Positions 55,074 to 63,799 of a stretch of 64,000 nt of DNA are shown here, piece after piece (positions within the stretch are counted from its first letter, which is position 1; every line of letters begins with the position of its first letter). Source of the DNA: Rugamonas sp045984285 (GTDB lineage Bacteria; Pseudomonadota; Gammaproteobacteria; Burkholderiales; Burkholderiaceae_D); assembly GCF_045984285.3 (NCBI RefSeq), contig NZ_JBJQIK030000005.1, positions 62,001-126,000 on the forward strand, written 5' to 3'. Below the pieces are notes generated by a model. The model saw nothing but the letters and a program-made list of their open reading frames with translations. It was not told where the DNA came from and searched no databases. A program made the translations under genes and the position numbers.

Positions 55074-55514
55074 ATGAACACCCTGTTCAATCTGATCGTC
55101 GTCGCACAGGTCGTCTCGGCCCTGGCCATCATCGCCCTGGTGCTGATGCAGCACGGTAAGGGCGCCGATATGGGCGCAGCCTTCGGTTCCGGCGCGTCCG
55201 GCAGCCTGTTCGGCGCCACCGGCTCCTCCAACTTCATGTCGAAGTCCACCGCCGTGGCGGCTGCGATCTTCTTCGCTGCGACCCTGGGCCTGTCCCTGCT
55301 GGCCAACCAGCGCAGCACCGCAGTCGATGGCGGCGTGATGTCGAACGTGAAGGCGCCTGCGCCGGTCACTGGTTCGGCGGCCATTCCTTCGGCTAACCCT
55401 GTTCCGGCTCCGGCTGCAGCTGTGCCTGCACCAGCGCCGGCGGAAGCTGCTCCTGCCGCGCCTGCCTCCGGCGCTCCTGCGCCCGGTACGCCGGCCGAGC
55501 AAATCCCGAAGTAA
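55074..55514 (+). CDS. secG: preprotein translocase subunit SecG
   Basis: A 146-residue inner-membrane protein with two membrane helices (about 3-25 and 55-75) and the conserved GKGADMGAAFGSGASGSLFG loop. It is longer than E. coli SecG (110) because of a Pro/Ala-rich C-terminal tail. It supports SecYE in protein export. A tRNA-Leu gene and the nuo operon follow. Confidence 0.95.
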   Translation: MNTLFNLIVVAQVVSALAIIALVLMQHGKGADMGAAFGSGASGSLFGATGSSNFMSKSTAVAAAIFFAATLGLSLLANQRSTAVDGGVMSNVKAPAPVTGSAAIPSANPVPAPAAAVPAPAPAEAAPAAPASGAPAPGTPAEQIPK

Positions 55515-55569
55515 AACTGGCTATTCTCAGCCTCCCGCTATTTTTCTTCTTGATCTGGCGCAATTGACA

Positions 55570-55598
55570 TTAACAAACTGTGCAAACAAGAGTAGAAT
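55570..55598 (+). promoter_or_regulatory. promoter of tRNA-Leu (and possibly nuo)
   Basis: TTAACA (55570-55575) and TAGAAT (55593-55598) are separated by 17 bases; the tRNA starts 13 bases after the -10 box. A TTGACA at 55564 is too far from the -10 box. Confidence 0.6.
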
Positions 55599-55610
55599 AG
55601 CGGCCTTAAT

Positions 55611-55695
55611 GCCGACGTGGTGAAATTGGTAGACACGCTATCTTGAGGGGGTAGTGGCGCAAGCTGTACGAGTTCGAGTCTCGTCGTCGGCACCA
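55611..55695 (+). tRNA. tRNA-Leu (anticodon GAG)
   Basis: The 7-bp acceptor stem GCCGACG/CGTCGGC is perfect, with CACCA at the 3' end (CCA is encoded). The anticodon stem CTATC/GGTAG holds the loop TTGAGGG, so the anticodon is GAG, reading CUC and CUU. A long variable arm and the GTTCGAGTC T-arm fit a class II leucine tRNA. Confidence 0.95.
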
Positions 55696-55708
55696 AGAAT
55701 ATGAGAGG

Positions 55709-55758
55709 CCAGCCTGGATGCCAGAGTTCTAAGAAACTCGTCCTGAGCTGGTTTTTTT
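55709..55758 (+). terminator. weak terminator or attenuator between tRNA-Leu and nuoA
   Basis: CCAGC and GCTGG (outer) and GAGTT and AACTC (inner) can pair, and seven T follow. The stem has unpaired bulges, so it may only partly stop transcription from the tRNA promoter before nuoA. Confidence 0.4.
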
Positions 55759-55871
55759 ACGAGGATGTGTCGTTTGATCCTGGTCTCAGCAATCGATTGG
55801 GGTCGAGCGTTCATGTACTGCAGGGTATCGCAGTGCTCTCCCAACCGATCGTTATAAGCTGCTGCCAATCG

Positions 55872-56231
55872 ATGAACCTCGAAAATTACTTCCCCGTTCT
55901 CCTGTTCCTCTTAGTCGGCCTTGGTGTCGGCGTTGTTCCCCAAGTGCTGGGCCGCCTGCTCGGTCCGCACAAGCCCGATGCGGCGAAACTCTCCCCATAC
56001 GAGTGCGGCTTCGAAGCCTTCGAAGACGCGCGCATGAAATTCGACGTGCGTTACTACCTCGTCGCGATTCTCTTTATTTTGTTCGATCTGGAAACGGCAT
56101 TCTTCTTCCCGTGGGGCGTATCCATGCGCGAACTGGGCTGGCAAGGCTTCGTTACGATGATGGTCTTCATCGCCGAATTCGTGGTCGGTTTTTGGTATAT
56201 CTGGAAGAAAGGTGCCCTTGATTGGGAATAA
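55872..56231 (+). CDS. nuoA: NADH-quinone oxidoreductase subunit A
   Basis: A 119-residue membrane subunit of complex I with three helices (about 5-27, 60-85, 90-113) and the conserved PHKPDAAKLSPYECGFE loop. It lies at the junction of the hydrophilic and membrane arms. I chose the ATG at 55872 (MNLENYFPVLLFL); upstream codons in frame run through the leader. It is the first gene of the nuo operon. Confidence 0.96.
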   Translation: MNLENYFPVLLFLLVGLGVGVVPQVLGRLLGPHKPDAAKLSPYECGFEAFEDARMKFDVRYYLVAILFILFDLETAFFFPWGVSMRELGWQGFVTMMVFIAEFVVGFWYIWKKGALDWE

Positions 56232-56234
56232 GCC

Positions 56235-56711
56235 ATGGCTATTGAAGGCGTATTGAACGAAGGTTTCATCACCACCTCGGCCGACAAGCTGATCAACTGG
56301 GCGCGCACCGGGTCGATGTTCCCGATGACGTTTGGTCTGGCATGCTGTGCGGTCGAAATGATGCACGTGGGCGCTGCCCGTTATGACATGGACCGTTTCG
56401 GCGTGGTGTTCCGTCCGTCCCCGCGTCAGTCCGACGTGATGATCGTGGCCGGCACGCTGTGCAACAAGATGGCCCCCGCGCTGCGCAAGGTCTACGACCA
56501 GATGCCGGAACCGCGCTGGGTGATCTCGATGGGCTCCTGCGCCAACGGCGGCGGCTACTACCACTACTCCTACTCGGTGGTGCGCGGCTGCGACCGCATC
56601 GTGCCGGTGGACGTGTATGTGCCGGGCTGCCCGCCGACCGCGGAAGCGCTGTTGTACGGCATCATGCAGCTGCAGAACAAGATCAAGCGCACGAATACGA
56701 TCGCACGTTGA
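56235..56711 (+). CDS. nuoB: NADH-quinone oxidoreductase subunit B
   Basis: A 158-residue subunit that carries the last cluster, N2, of the electron chain. Ligands are the tandem Cys in GLACCAVEM, one in ISMGSCANGGGYYHYSY and one in VPGCPPTAEALLYG. The protein starts 3 bp after the nuoA stop. N2 passes electrons to quinone at the interface with NuoD and NuoH. Confidence 0.97.
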   Translation: MAIEGVLNEGFITTSADKLINWARTGSMFPMTFGLACCAVEMMHVGAARYDMDRFGVVFRPSPRQSDVMIVAGTLCNKMAPALRKVYDQMPEPRWVISMGSCANGGGYYHYSYSVVRGCDRIVPVDVYVPGCPPTAEALLYGIMQLQNKIKRTNTIAR

Positions 56712-56728
56712 TGGAGCGCTGAAGAAAA

Positions 56729-57322
56729 ATGACTACACACCTGGAAGTCCTGGAAACCGCCCTCGGCACCGCCCTGGGCGAGCGCGTTTCTGTCACCAAC
56801 GCGCTGGGCGAAATCACCATCGTCGTCAAGGCTGACGACTACTACGGCGTCATGCAGACGCTGCGCGACGACGCAAGCCTGGGTTTCGATCAGCTGATCG
56901 ACCTGTGCGGCGTCGACTATTCGACTTACGGCGAGGGCACCTGGGACGGCGCCCGTTTCGCTGTGGTGTCGCACCTGCTGTCGGTGAAGAACAACTGGCG
57001 CCTGCGCGTGCGCGTGTTCTGCGCCGACGACGATATGCCGCTGGTGCAGTCCGTGGTGCCGCTGTGGCGCGCCGCCAACTGGTACGAGCGCGAAGCCTTC
57101 GACCTGCTGGGCATCCTGTTCGACGGCCACAACGACCTGCGCCGCATCCTGACCGACTACGGCTTCATCGGCCACCCGTTCCGCAAGGACTTCCCGGTTT
57201 CCGGCTATGTCGAGATGCGCTACGACGCCGACCAGGGCCGCGTGATCTACCAGCCGGTGACGATCGAGCCGCGTGAAAACGTGCCGCGCGTGATCCGCGA
57301 AGAAAACTACGGGATGAAATAA
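56729..57322 (+). CDS. nuoC: NADH-quinone oxidoreductase subunit C
   Basis: A 197-residue peripheral subunit (30-kDa type) that interacts with NuoD. It shows the conserved WYEREAFDLLGILFDGHNDLRR and DYGFIGHPFRKDFP segments. It is separate from nuoD, unlike the nuoCD fusion of E. coli. The stop and the nuoD start share one base (TAATG). Confidence 0.96.
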   Translation: MTTHLEVLETALGTALGERVSVTNALGEITIVVKADDYYGVMQTLRDDASLGFDQLIDLCGVDYSTYGEGTWDGARFAVVSHLLSVKNNWRLRVRVFCADDDMPLVQSVVPLWRAANWYEREAFDLLGILFDGHNDLRRILTDYGFIGHPFRKDFPVSGYVEMRYDADQGRVIYQPVTIEPRENVPRVIREENYGMK

Positions 57323-58575
57323 TGGCTGAGATTAAGAACTACACCCTGAACTTCGGTCCGCAGCACCCGGCAGCGCACGGCGTGCTGCGCCTGGTGCTCG
57401 AACTGGACGGCGAGGTGATCCAGCGCGCCGACCCGCATATCGGCCTGCTGCACCGCGCCACCGAAAAGCTCGCTGAACAGAAGACCTACCTGCAGTCCGT
57501 GCCTTACATGGACCGCCTCGACTACGTGTCGATGATGGCCAACGAGCACGCCTACGTGATGGCAATCGAAAAGCTGCTGGGCCTCGAAGTGCCGCTGCGC
57601 GCGCAGTACATCCGCGTGATGTTCGACGAGATCACCCGCCTGCTGAACCACCTGCTGTGGCTGGGCGCGCACGCGCTGGACGTGGGCGCCATGGGCCCCT
57701 TCCTGTACGCCTTCCGCGACCGCGAAGACCTGATGGACTGCTACGAAGCGGTATCGGGCGCGCGCATGCACGCGGCCTACTACCGTCCGGGCGGCGTGTA
57801 CCGCGACCTGCCGGACGCGATGCCGCAGCATAAGCAGTCGCCGATCCGCTCCGCGAAAGCGATCAAGGACCTGAACGAAAACCGCCAGGGTTCGCTGCTC
57901 GACTTCATCGAGGACTTCACCCGCCGCTTCCCGACCTATGTCGACGAATACGAAACCCTGCTGACCGATAACCGTATCTGGAAGCAGCGTACCGTGGGCA
58001 TCGGCGTGGTGTCGCCGGAAGATGCGCTGGCCATGGGCTTTACCGGCGCCATGCTGCGCGGCTCGGGCGTGGAGTGGGACCTGCGCAAGAAGCAGCCGTA
58101 TGAAGTGTACGACCTGATGGACTTCGACATCCCCGTGGGCACCAACGGCGATTCCTACGACCGCTACCTGGTGCGCGTGGAAGAGATGCGCCAGTCCAAC
58201 CGCATCATCAAGCAGTGCGTGGAGTGGCTGCGCAACAACCCGGGTCCGGTCATGAGCGGCAACCGCAAGGTGGCCCCGCCGAACCGCGTGGACATGAAGT
58301 CCAATATGGAATCGCTGATCCACCACTTCAAGCTGTTCCAGGAAGGCTTCCACGTGCCGCCGGGCGAAGCATATTGCGCGGTCGAGCATCCGAAGGGCGA
58401 ATTCGGCATCTACATCGTGTCCGACGGCGCCAACAAACCTTATCGTCTGAAAATCCGTGCCCCGGACTATGCCCACCTGCAAAGCCTGGATGAAATGGCG
58501 CGCGGCCACATGATCGCCGACGCCGTGACCATCATTGGTACGCAAGACATTGTGTTCGGCAGTATTGACCGATAA
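57322..58575 (+). CDS. nuoD: NADH-quinone oxidoreductase subunit D
   Basis: A 417-residue 49-kDa-type subunit. It has the conserved NFGPQHPAAHGVLRLVLEL N-terminus, whose His lies at the quinone site, and YIVSDGANKPYRLKIRAPDY and DIVFGSIDR near the C-terminus. It forms the quinone-binding pocket with NuoB. The first base overlaps the nuoC stop codon. Confidence 0.97.
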   Translation: MAEIKNYTLNFGPQHPAAHGVLRLVLELDGEVIQRADPHIGLLHRATEKLAEQKTYLQSVPYMDRLDYVSMMANEHAYVMAIEKLLGLEVPLRAQYIRVMFDEITRLLNHLLWLGAHALDVGAMGPFLYAFRDREDLMDCYEAVSGARMHAAYYRPGGVYRDLPDAMPQHKQSPIRSAKAIKDLNENRQGSLLDFIEDFTRRFPTYVDEYETLLTDNRIWKQRTVGIGVVSPEDALAMGFTGAMLRGSGVEWDLRKKQPYEVYDLMDFDIPVGTNGDSYDRYLVRVEEMRQSNRIIKQCVEWLRNNPGPVMSGNRKVAPPNRVDMKSNMESLIHHFKLFQEGFHVPPGEAYCAVEHPKGEFGIYIVSDGANKPYRLKIRAPDYAHLQSLDEMARGHMIADAVTIIGTQDIVFGSIDR

Positions 58576-58596
58576 GTCCGAGAGGCAGAAAAGATT

Positions 58597-59073
58597 ATGT
58601 TATCCGAGCAGTGCTATAAAAAAATCGACCGCGAGCTGGCCAAGTATCCGGCCGACCAGCGCCAGTCGGCCGTGATGGCCTCGCTGGCCCACGCGCAAGT
58701 GGAGCTGGGCTGGCTGTCGCCAGAAACGATGAAGGAAATCGCCGACTATATCGGCATGCCGGCCATCGCCGTGCAGGAAGTGGCGACCTTCTACAATATG
58801 TACAACCTGAAGCCGGTGGGCAAGAACAAGATCACCGTCTGCACCAACCTGCCATGCGCACTGTCCGGCGGCGTGAAAGCGGCCGAGCACCTGAAGCAGA
58901 AGCTGGGCATCGACTTCCGCGACACCACCGCGGACGGCGAATTCACGCTGATGGAAGGGGAGTGCATGGGCGCCTGCGGCGACGCGCCGGTGCTGCTGGT
59001 GAATAACCACCGCATGTGCTCCTTCATGAACAATGAGAAGCTGGACGCCCTCGTGGAGGAACTGAAGAAATGA
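58597..59073 (+). CDS. nuoE: NADH-quinone oxidoreductase subunit E
   Basis: A 158-residue subunit with a thioredoxin-like domain that binds the [2Fe-2S] cluster N1a. The ligands are in CTNLPCALSGG and GECMGACGDAP. With NuoF it forms the NADH dehydrogenase tip. Its stop overlaps the nuoF start as ATGA. Confidence 0.97.
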   Translation: MLSEQCYKKIDRELAKYPADQRQSAVMASLAHAQVELGWLSPETMKEIADYIGMPAIAVQEVATFYNMYNLKPVGKNKITVCTNLPCALSGGVKAAEHLKQKLGIDFRDTTADGEFTLMEGECMGACGDAPVLLVNNHRMCSFMNNEKLDALVEELKK

Positions 59074-60368
59074 CTTCCCTGCACGACCGTCACATCAATC
59101 CCCTGATCCTGAAGGACCTGAACGGCGACAACTGGCGCCTGGCCGACTACGTGAAGCGTGGCGGCTATTCCGCGCTGCGCCGCATCCTGGAAGAGAAGAT
59201 CGCCCCTGAGCAGATCATCGCCGACCTGAAGACCTCCGGCCTGCGCGGCCGCGGCGGCGCCGGTTTCCCGACCGGCCTGAAATGGTCCTTCATGCCGCGC
59301 CAGTTCCCCGGCCAGAAATACCTCGTCTGCAATACCGACGAAGGCGAGCCGGGCACGTTCAAGGACCGCGACATCATCCGCTACAACCCGCATTCGCTGA
59401 TCGAAGGCATGGCCATCGGCGCGTATGCGATGGGCATCACCGTGGGCTACAACTACATCCACGGCGAGATCTTCCAGGAATACCTGCGCTTTGAAGAAGC
59501 GCTGGAAGAGGCGCGCGCCGCCGGCTTCCTGGGCGACAAGATCATGGGTTCGGAGTTCAGCTTCCAGCTGCACGCGCACCACGGCTACGGCGCCTATATC
59601 TGCGGCGAAGAGACCGCGCTGCTGGAATCGCTGGAGGGCAAGAAAGGCCAGCCGCGCTTCAAGCCGCCTTTCCCTGCGTCCTTCGGCCTGTACGGCAAGC
59701 CGACCACGATCAACAACACCGAGACTTTCGCGGCCGTGCCGTTCATCCTGAACGTCGGTCCGGAAAACTACCTCGGCATGGGCAAGCCGAACAACGGCGG
59801 CACCAAGATCTTCTCGATCTCGGGCGACGTCGAGCGTCCGGGCAATTACGAGATCCCGCTGGGCACCCCGTTTGCCAAGCTGCTCGAACTGGCCGGCGGC
59901 ATGCGCGGCGGGAAGCAGATCAAGGCCGTGATTCCGGGCGGTTCCTCCGCGCCGGTGATCCGCGGCGAGATCATGATGAACACCGATATGGACTACGACT
60001 CGATCGCGAAGGCCGGCTCGATGCTGGGTTCCGGCGCCGTGATCGTGATGGACGAAACGCGCTGCATGGTGAAGGCGCTGGAACGCCTGGCCTACTTCTA
60101 CTACGAAGAGTCCTGCGGCCAGTGCACGCCTTGCCGCGAAGGCACCGGCTGGATGTACCGCATGGTGCACCGTATCGAGAATGGCCAGGGCCGCGCGTCG
60201 GACCTGGACATGCTGAATTCGATCGCCGACAACATCCAGGGCCGCACCATCTGCGCGCTGGGCGATGCGGCGGCAATGCCGGTACGCGCCTTCGTCAAGC
60301 AGTTCCGCGAAGAATTTGAATACCACGTCGAACACAAGCACTGCCTGGTGCCTGTCTCGGCCTACTAA
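59070..60368 (+). CDS. nuoF: NADH-quinone oxidoreductase subunit F
   Basis: A 432-residue subunit that binds NADH, FMN and [4Fe-4S] cluster N3. GRGGAGFPTGLKW is the FMN/NADH loop, and the Cys of ESCGQCTPCREGT with a further Cys in TICALGD ligate N3. It oxidises NADH and starts electron flow to NuoE and NuoG. It begins inside the nuoE stop (ATGA). Confidence 0.97.
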   Translation: MTSLHDRHINPLILKDLNGDNWRLADYVKRGGYSALRRILEEKIAPEQIIADLKTSGLRGRGGAGFPTGLKWSFMPRQFPGQKYLVCNTDEGEPGTFKDRDIIRYNPHSLIEGMAIGAYAMGITVGYNYIHGEIFQEYLRFEEALEEARAAGFLGDKIMGSEFSFQLHAHHGYGAYICGEETALLESLEGKKGQPRFKPPFPASFGLYGKPTTINNTETFAAVPFILNVGPENYLGMGKPNNGGTKIFSISGDVERPGNYEIPLGTPFAKLLELAGGMRGGKQIKAVIPGGSSAPVIRGEIMMNTDMDYDSIAKAGSMLGSGAVIVMDETRCMVKALERLAYFYYEESCGQCTPCREGTGWMYRMVHRIENGQGRASDLDMLNSIADNIQGRTICALGDAAAMPVRAFVKQFREEFEYHVEHKHCLVPVSAY

Positions 60369-60380
60369 GCTGCGATCATC

Positions 60381-62711
60381 ATGGTTGAAATCGAAATAGA
60401 CGGCAAAAAAGTCGAAGTCCCACCGGGCAGTATGGTGATGGACGCCGCCAACAAGCTGGGCACCTACATTCCGCACTTCTGCTATCACAAGAAATTGTCG
60501 ATCGCCGCGAACTGCCGCATGTGCCTCGTGGAAGTTGAAAAAGCGCCGAAGCCGCTGCCTGCCTGCGCCACCCCGGTATCCGCCGGCATGATCGTGCGCT
60601 CGCACAGCGAGAAGGCCGTCCAGGCGCAGAAGAGCGTCATGGAATTCCTGCTGATTAACCACCCGCTGGATTGCCCGATCTGCGACCAGGGCGGCGAGTG
60701 CCAGCTGCAGGATCTGGCCGTCGGCTACGGCAAGAACGAATCGCGCTACGAAGAAGACAAGCGCGTGGTGGTGCCGAAGGAAGCCGGCCCGCTGGTGTCG
60801 ATGAAGGAAATGAGCCGCTGCATCCACTGCACGCGCTGCGTGCGTTTCGGCCAGGAAGTGGCCGGCGTGATGGAGCTGGGCATGCTGGGCCGCGGCGAGC
60901 ACTCCGAGATCACCACCTTCGTCGGCGAAGCGGTGAGCTCCGAGATGTCGGGCAATATGATCGACCTGTGCCCGGTCGGCGCGCTGACCTCCAAGCCTTT
61001 CCGCTACAGCGCCCGGACCTGGGAACTGTCGCGCCGCAAATCCATCACCCCGCACGACTCCACCGGCGCCAACCTGATCGTCCAGGTCAAGCAGGGCAAG
61101 GTGAAGCGCGTGCTGCCGCTGGAAAACGACGCCATCAACGAATGCTGGATTTCCGACAAGGACCGCTTCTCGTATGAGGCGCTGGACAGCGACGAACGCC
61201 TGACGCAGCCGATGCTGAAGCAGGGCGGCGAGTGGAAGGAAGTGGACTGGCAGACCGCGCTGGAATACGTGGCGCACGGCCTGAAGAACATCAAGCACGA
61301 ACACGGCGCCGATGCGCTGGCCGCCTACGCGACCGGCCACTCCACCGTGGAAGAACTGGCGCTGCTGAAGAAGCTGATGAGCGGCGTGGGTTCCGAGAAC
61401 ATCGACTTCCGCCTGCGCCAGCGCGACTTCGCGCTGGACGGCGAAGTGACCCCGTGGCTGGGCATGCCGATTGCTGAGCTGAGCAACCTGCAGCGCGTGT
61501 TCGTCATCGGCTCCTTCCTGCGCAAGGACCATCCGCTGTTCGCGACCCGCCTGCGCGCGGCCGTGAAGGCCGGCGGCAAGCTGTCCACGCTGAATGCGGT
61601 CAATGACGACAACCTGATCACCACCGCGAACAAGCTGGTGGCCGCGCCATCCGACTGGCTGGCCGCGCTGTCCGGCGTGGTGGCTGCCGTGGCGAAGGCG
61701 AAGGGCGTTGCCGCCCCGGCCGGCTTCGACACTGTGACCCCGTCCGACTCCGCCAACGCGATCGCTGCCAGCCTGCTGGGCGGCGAACAGAAAGCCGTCT
61801 TCCTCGGCAACGCCGCCGTGCAGCACCCGCAAGCGTCCGCGCTGCACGCTGCCGCGCAGTGGATTGCCGAAGCGACCGGCGCCAAGCTGGGCTACCTGAC
61901 CGAAGCGGCCAACACCGTGGGCGGCTACCTGGTGGGCGCCACCGCGAAGAACGCCGCGCCGGCCTTCTCCGCGCCGAAGAAAGCCTATGTGCTGCTGAAC
62001 GCCGAACCGGAACTGGATGCGGCCAACCCGCAAGCCGCTTCCGCCGCGCTGAAAGCCGCCGAGATGGTCGTTGTCATGTCCGCCTTCAAGCATGGCCATG
62101 ACTACGCCGACGTGCTGCTGCCGGTCGCGCCGTTCGCCGAAACCTCGGGCACCTTCGTCAATGCCGAAGGCCGCGCACAGAGCTTCAACGGCACCGTGAA
62201 GCCGCTGGGCGAAGCGCGTCCTGCATGGAAAGTGCTGCGCGTGCTGGGCAATATCCTCGGCCTGCCGGGCTTCGACTACGAAACCTCGGAAGCGATCCGC
62301 GACGAAGTGTTCGGCAAGGGCGTGACCGACCTGTCCGCGAAACTGGGCAATGTGTCGAAAGCCACGCTGACCGCGGCTGCCTTCGGCGGCGGCGAGCAGC
62401 TGGAGCGTATCGCCGACGTGCCGATCTACTTCGCCGATGCACTGGCGCGCCGTTCCGGCCCGCTGCAGGCCACCGTGGATGCGGCCGCGCCGAAAGCGCA
62501 TATCTCTGCTGCGCTGGCGCAGCAGATCGGCGCCAAGGATGGCGACCTGCTGCAGGTGGTGCAGGGCTCCGGCTCCGCCGTCCTGGCCGCCCGCGTTGAC
62601 GCAGCGCTGCCTGCCAACGTGGTGCGCGTAGCTGCCGCACACGTATCGACCAGCACCCTGGGCGATATGTTCGGCCCGATTTCCGTTGCCAAAGCAGGGG
62701 AGGCCAAATAA
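60381..62711 (+). CDS. nuoG: NADH-quinone oxidoreductase subunit G
   Basis: A 776-residue subunit that carries the N1b, N4 and N5 clusters: 2Fe-2S ligands in FCYHKKLSIAANCRMCLVEV and PACATPV, one cluster with His ligand in HPLDCPICDQGGEC, one in CIHCTRC and LCPVGAL. The extra N7 cluster of E. coli-type NuoG is not seen: the WELSRRKSITPHDSTGANLI region lacks the CxxC...C pattern. A degenerate molybdopterin oxidoreductase-like domain follows. Its stop shares one base with the nuoH start. Confidence 0.96.
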   Translation: MVEIEIDGKKVEVPPGSMVMDAANKLGTYIPHFCYHKKLSIAANCRMCLVEVEKAPKPLPACATPVSAGMIVRSHSEKAVQAQKSVMEFLLINHPLDCPICDQGGECQLQDLAVGYGKNESRYEEDKRVVVPKEAGPLVSMKEMSRCIHCTRCVRFGQEVAGVMELGMLGRGEHSEITTFVGEAVSSEMSGNMIDLCPVGALTSKPFRYSARTWELSRRKSITPHDSTGANLIVQVKQGKVKRVLPLENDAINECWISDKDRFSYEALDSDERLTQPMLKQGGEWKEVDWQTALEYVAHGLKNIKHEHGADALAAYATGHSTVEELALLKKLMSGVGSENIDFRLRQRDFALDGEVTPWLGMPIAELSNLQRVFVIGSFLRKDHPLFATRLRAAVKAGGKLSTLNAVNDDNLITTANKLVAAPSDWLAALSGVVAAVAKAKGVAAPAGFDTVTPSDSANAIAASLLGGEQKAVFLGNAAVQHPQASALHAAAQWIAEATGAKLGYLTEAANTVGGYLVGATAKNAAPAFSAPKKAYVLLNAEPELDAANPQAASAALKAAEMVVVMSAFKHGHDYADVLLPVAPFAETSGTFVNAEGRAQSFNGTVKPLGEARPAWKVLRVLGNILGLPGFDYETSEAIRDEVFGKGVTDLSAKLGNVSKATLTAAAFGGGEQLERIADVPIYFADALARRSGPLQATVDAAAPKAHISAALAQQIGAKDGDLLQVVQGSGSAVLAARVDAALPANVVRVAAAHVSTSTLGDMFGPISVAKAGEAK

Positions 62712-63787
62712 TGGACGGCTTTATCTCGACCATTACGACGAACGGCTCCGCGCTGCTGGGCCCTGTATGGCCACTGGCCTGGACCATGATCAAGCTGCTG
62801 TGCGTGCTGCTGCCGCTGATGGGCCTCGTGGCCTATGCAACGCTGTGGGAACGCAAGCTGATCGGCTGGATCCAGATCCGTGTGGGCCCGAACCGCGTGG
62901 GCCCCATGGGCCTGCTGCAGCCGATCGCCGACGCGCTCAAGCTGCTCTTCAAAGAGATCGTGATCCCGACCAAGGCGACCCGCAGCCTGTTCGTGATCGG
63001 CCCGATCATGACCATCATGCCGGCGCTGGCCGCATGGTCGGTGGTGCCTTTCGGTCCGGAAGCCGTGCTGGCCAACGTGAACGCAGGCCTGCTGCTGCTG
63101 ATGGCGATCACCTCGATGGAAGTCTACGGCATCATCATCGCCGGCTGGTCGTCGAACTCGAAGTACTCCTTCATGGGCGCGATGCGCGCTTCGGCGCAGA
63201 TGATCTCCTACGAGATCCCGATGGGCTTCGTGCTGGTGGTGGTGCTGATGGTGTCCGGTTCGCTGAACTTCATCGACATCGTGAACGGCCAGGGGCAGGG
63301 CTACTTCGCCGACATGGGCGTGAGCTTCCTGTCCTGGAACTGGCTGCCGCTGCTGCCGCTGTTCGTGATCTACCTGGTGTCCGGCCTGGCCGAGACCAAC
63401 CGCCACCCCTTCGACGTGGTGGAAGGCGAGTCCGAAATCGTGGCCGGCCACATGGTCGAATATTCGGGCATGTCCTACGCCATGTTCATGCTGGCCGAAT
63501 ACGCCAACATGATCCTGATCGGCACGCTGGCTGCCATCATGTTCCTCGGCGGCTGGGCTGCTCCGTTCAAGTTCCTGGAATTCTGGGGCGGTTTCGGCGG
63601 CTTCTTCTGGCTGTTCGCCAAGGCCTTCTTCATCGTGTCGGTCTTTATCTGGGTGCGCGGTACCTTCCCGCGTTACCGCTACGACCAGATCATGCGTCTG
63701 GGCTGGAAAATCTTCATTCCAATCACGCTGGTGTGGCTGGTAGTGGTCGCAGGCTGGATGCAGACCTCCTGGAATATTTGGAAGTAA
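62711..63787 (+). CDS. nuoH: NADH-quinone oxidoreductase subunit H
   Basis: A 358-residue membrane subunit with eight helices that closes the quinone pocket. WERKLIGWIQIRVGPNRVGP and SGLAETNRHPFDVVEGESEI are the conserved loops facing NuoB and NuoD. It begins on the last base of the nuoG stop (TAATG). nuoI follows 12 bp later. Confidence 0.97.
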   Translation: MDGFISTITTNGSALLGPVWPLAWTMIKLLCVLLPLMGLVAYATLWERKLIGWIQIRVGPNRVGPMGLLQPIADALKLLFKEIVIPTKATRSLFVIGPIMTIMPALAAWSVVPFGPEAVLANVNAGLLLLMAITSMEVYGIIIAGWSSNSKYSFMGAMRASAQMISYEIPMGFVLVVVLMVSGSLNFIDIVNGQGQGYFADMGVSFLSWNWLPLLPLFVIYLVSGLAETNRHPFDVVEGESEIVAGHMVEYSGMSYAMFMLAEYANMILIGTLAAIMFLGGWAAPFKFLEFWGGFGGFFWLFAKAFFIVSVFIWVRGTFPRYRYDQIMRLGWKIFIPITLVWLVVVAGWMQTSWNIWK

Positions 63788-63799
63788 GGAAGCGACATC

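Noticed and set aside
58791..62642. Very long open frame (over 1200 codons) antisense to nuoE-nuoG
   Set aside because: It mirrors third-codon-position GC bias of the real genes on the other strand and shows His/Arg/Gln-rich low-complexity sequence, with no domain. The same applies to antisense frames over hscA (24885-27323), pnp (43994-46174) and leuA (39799-41982).
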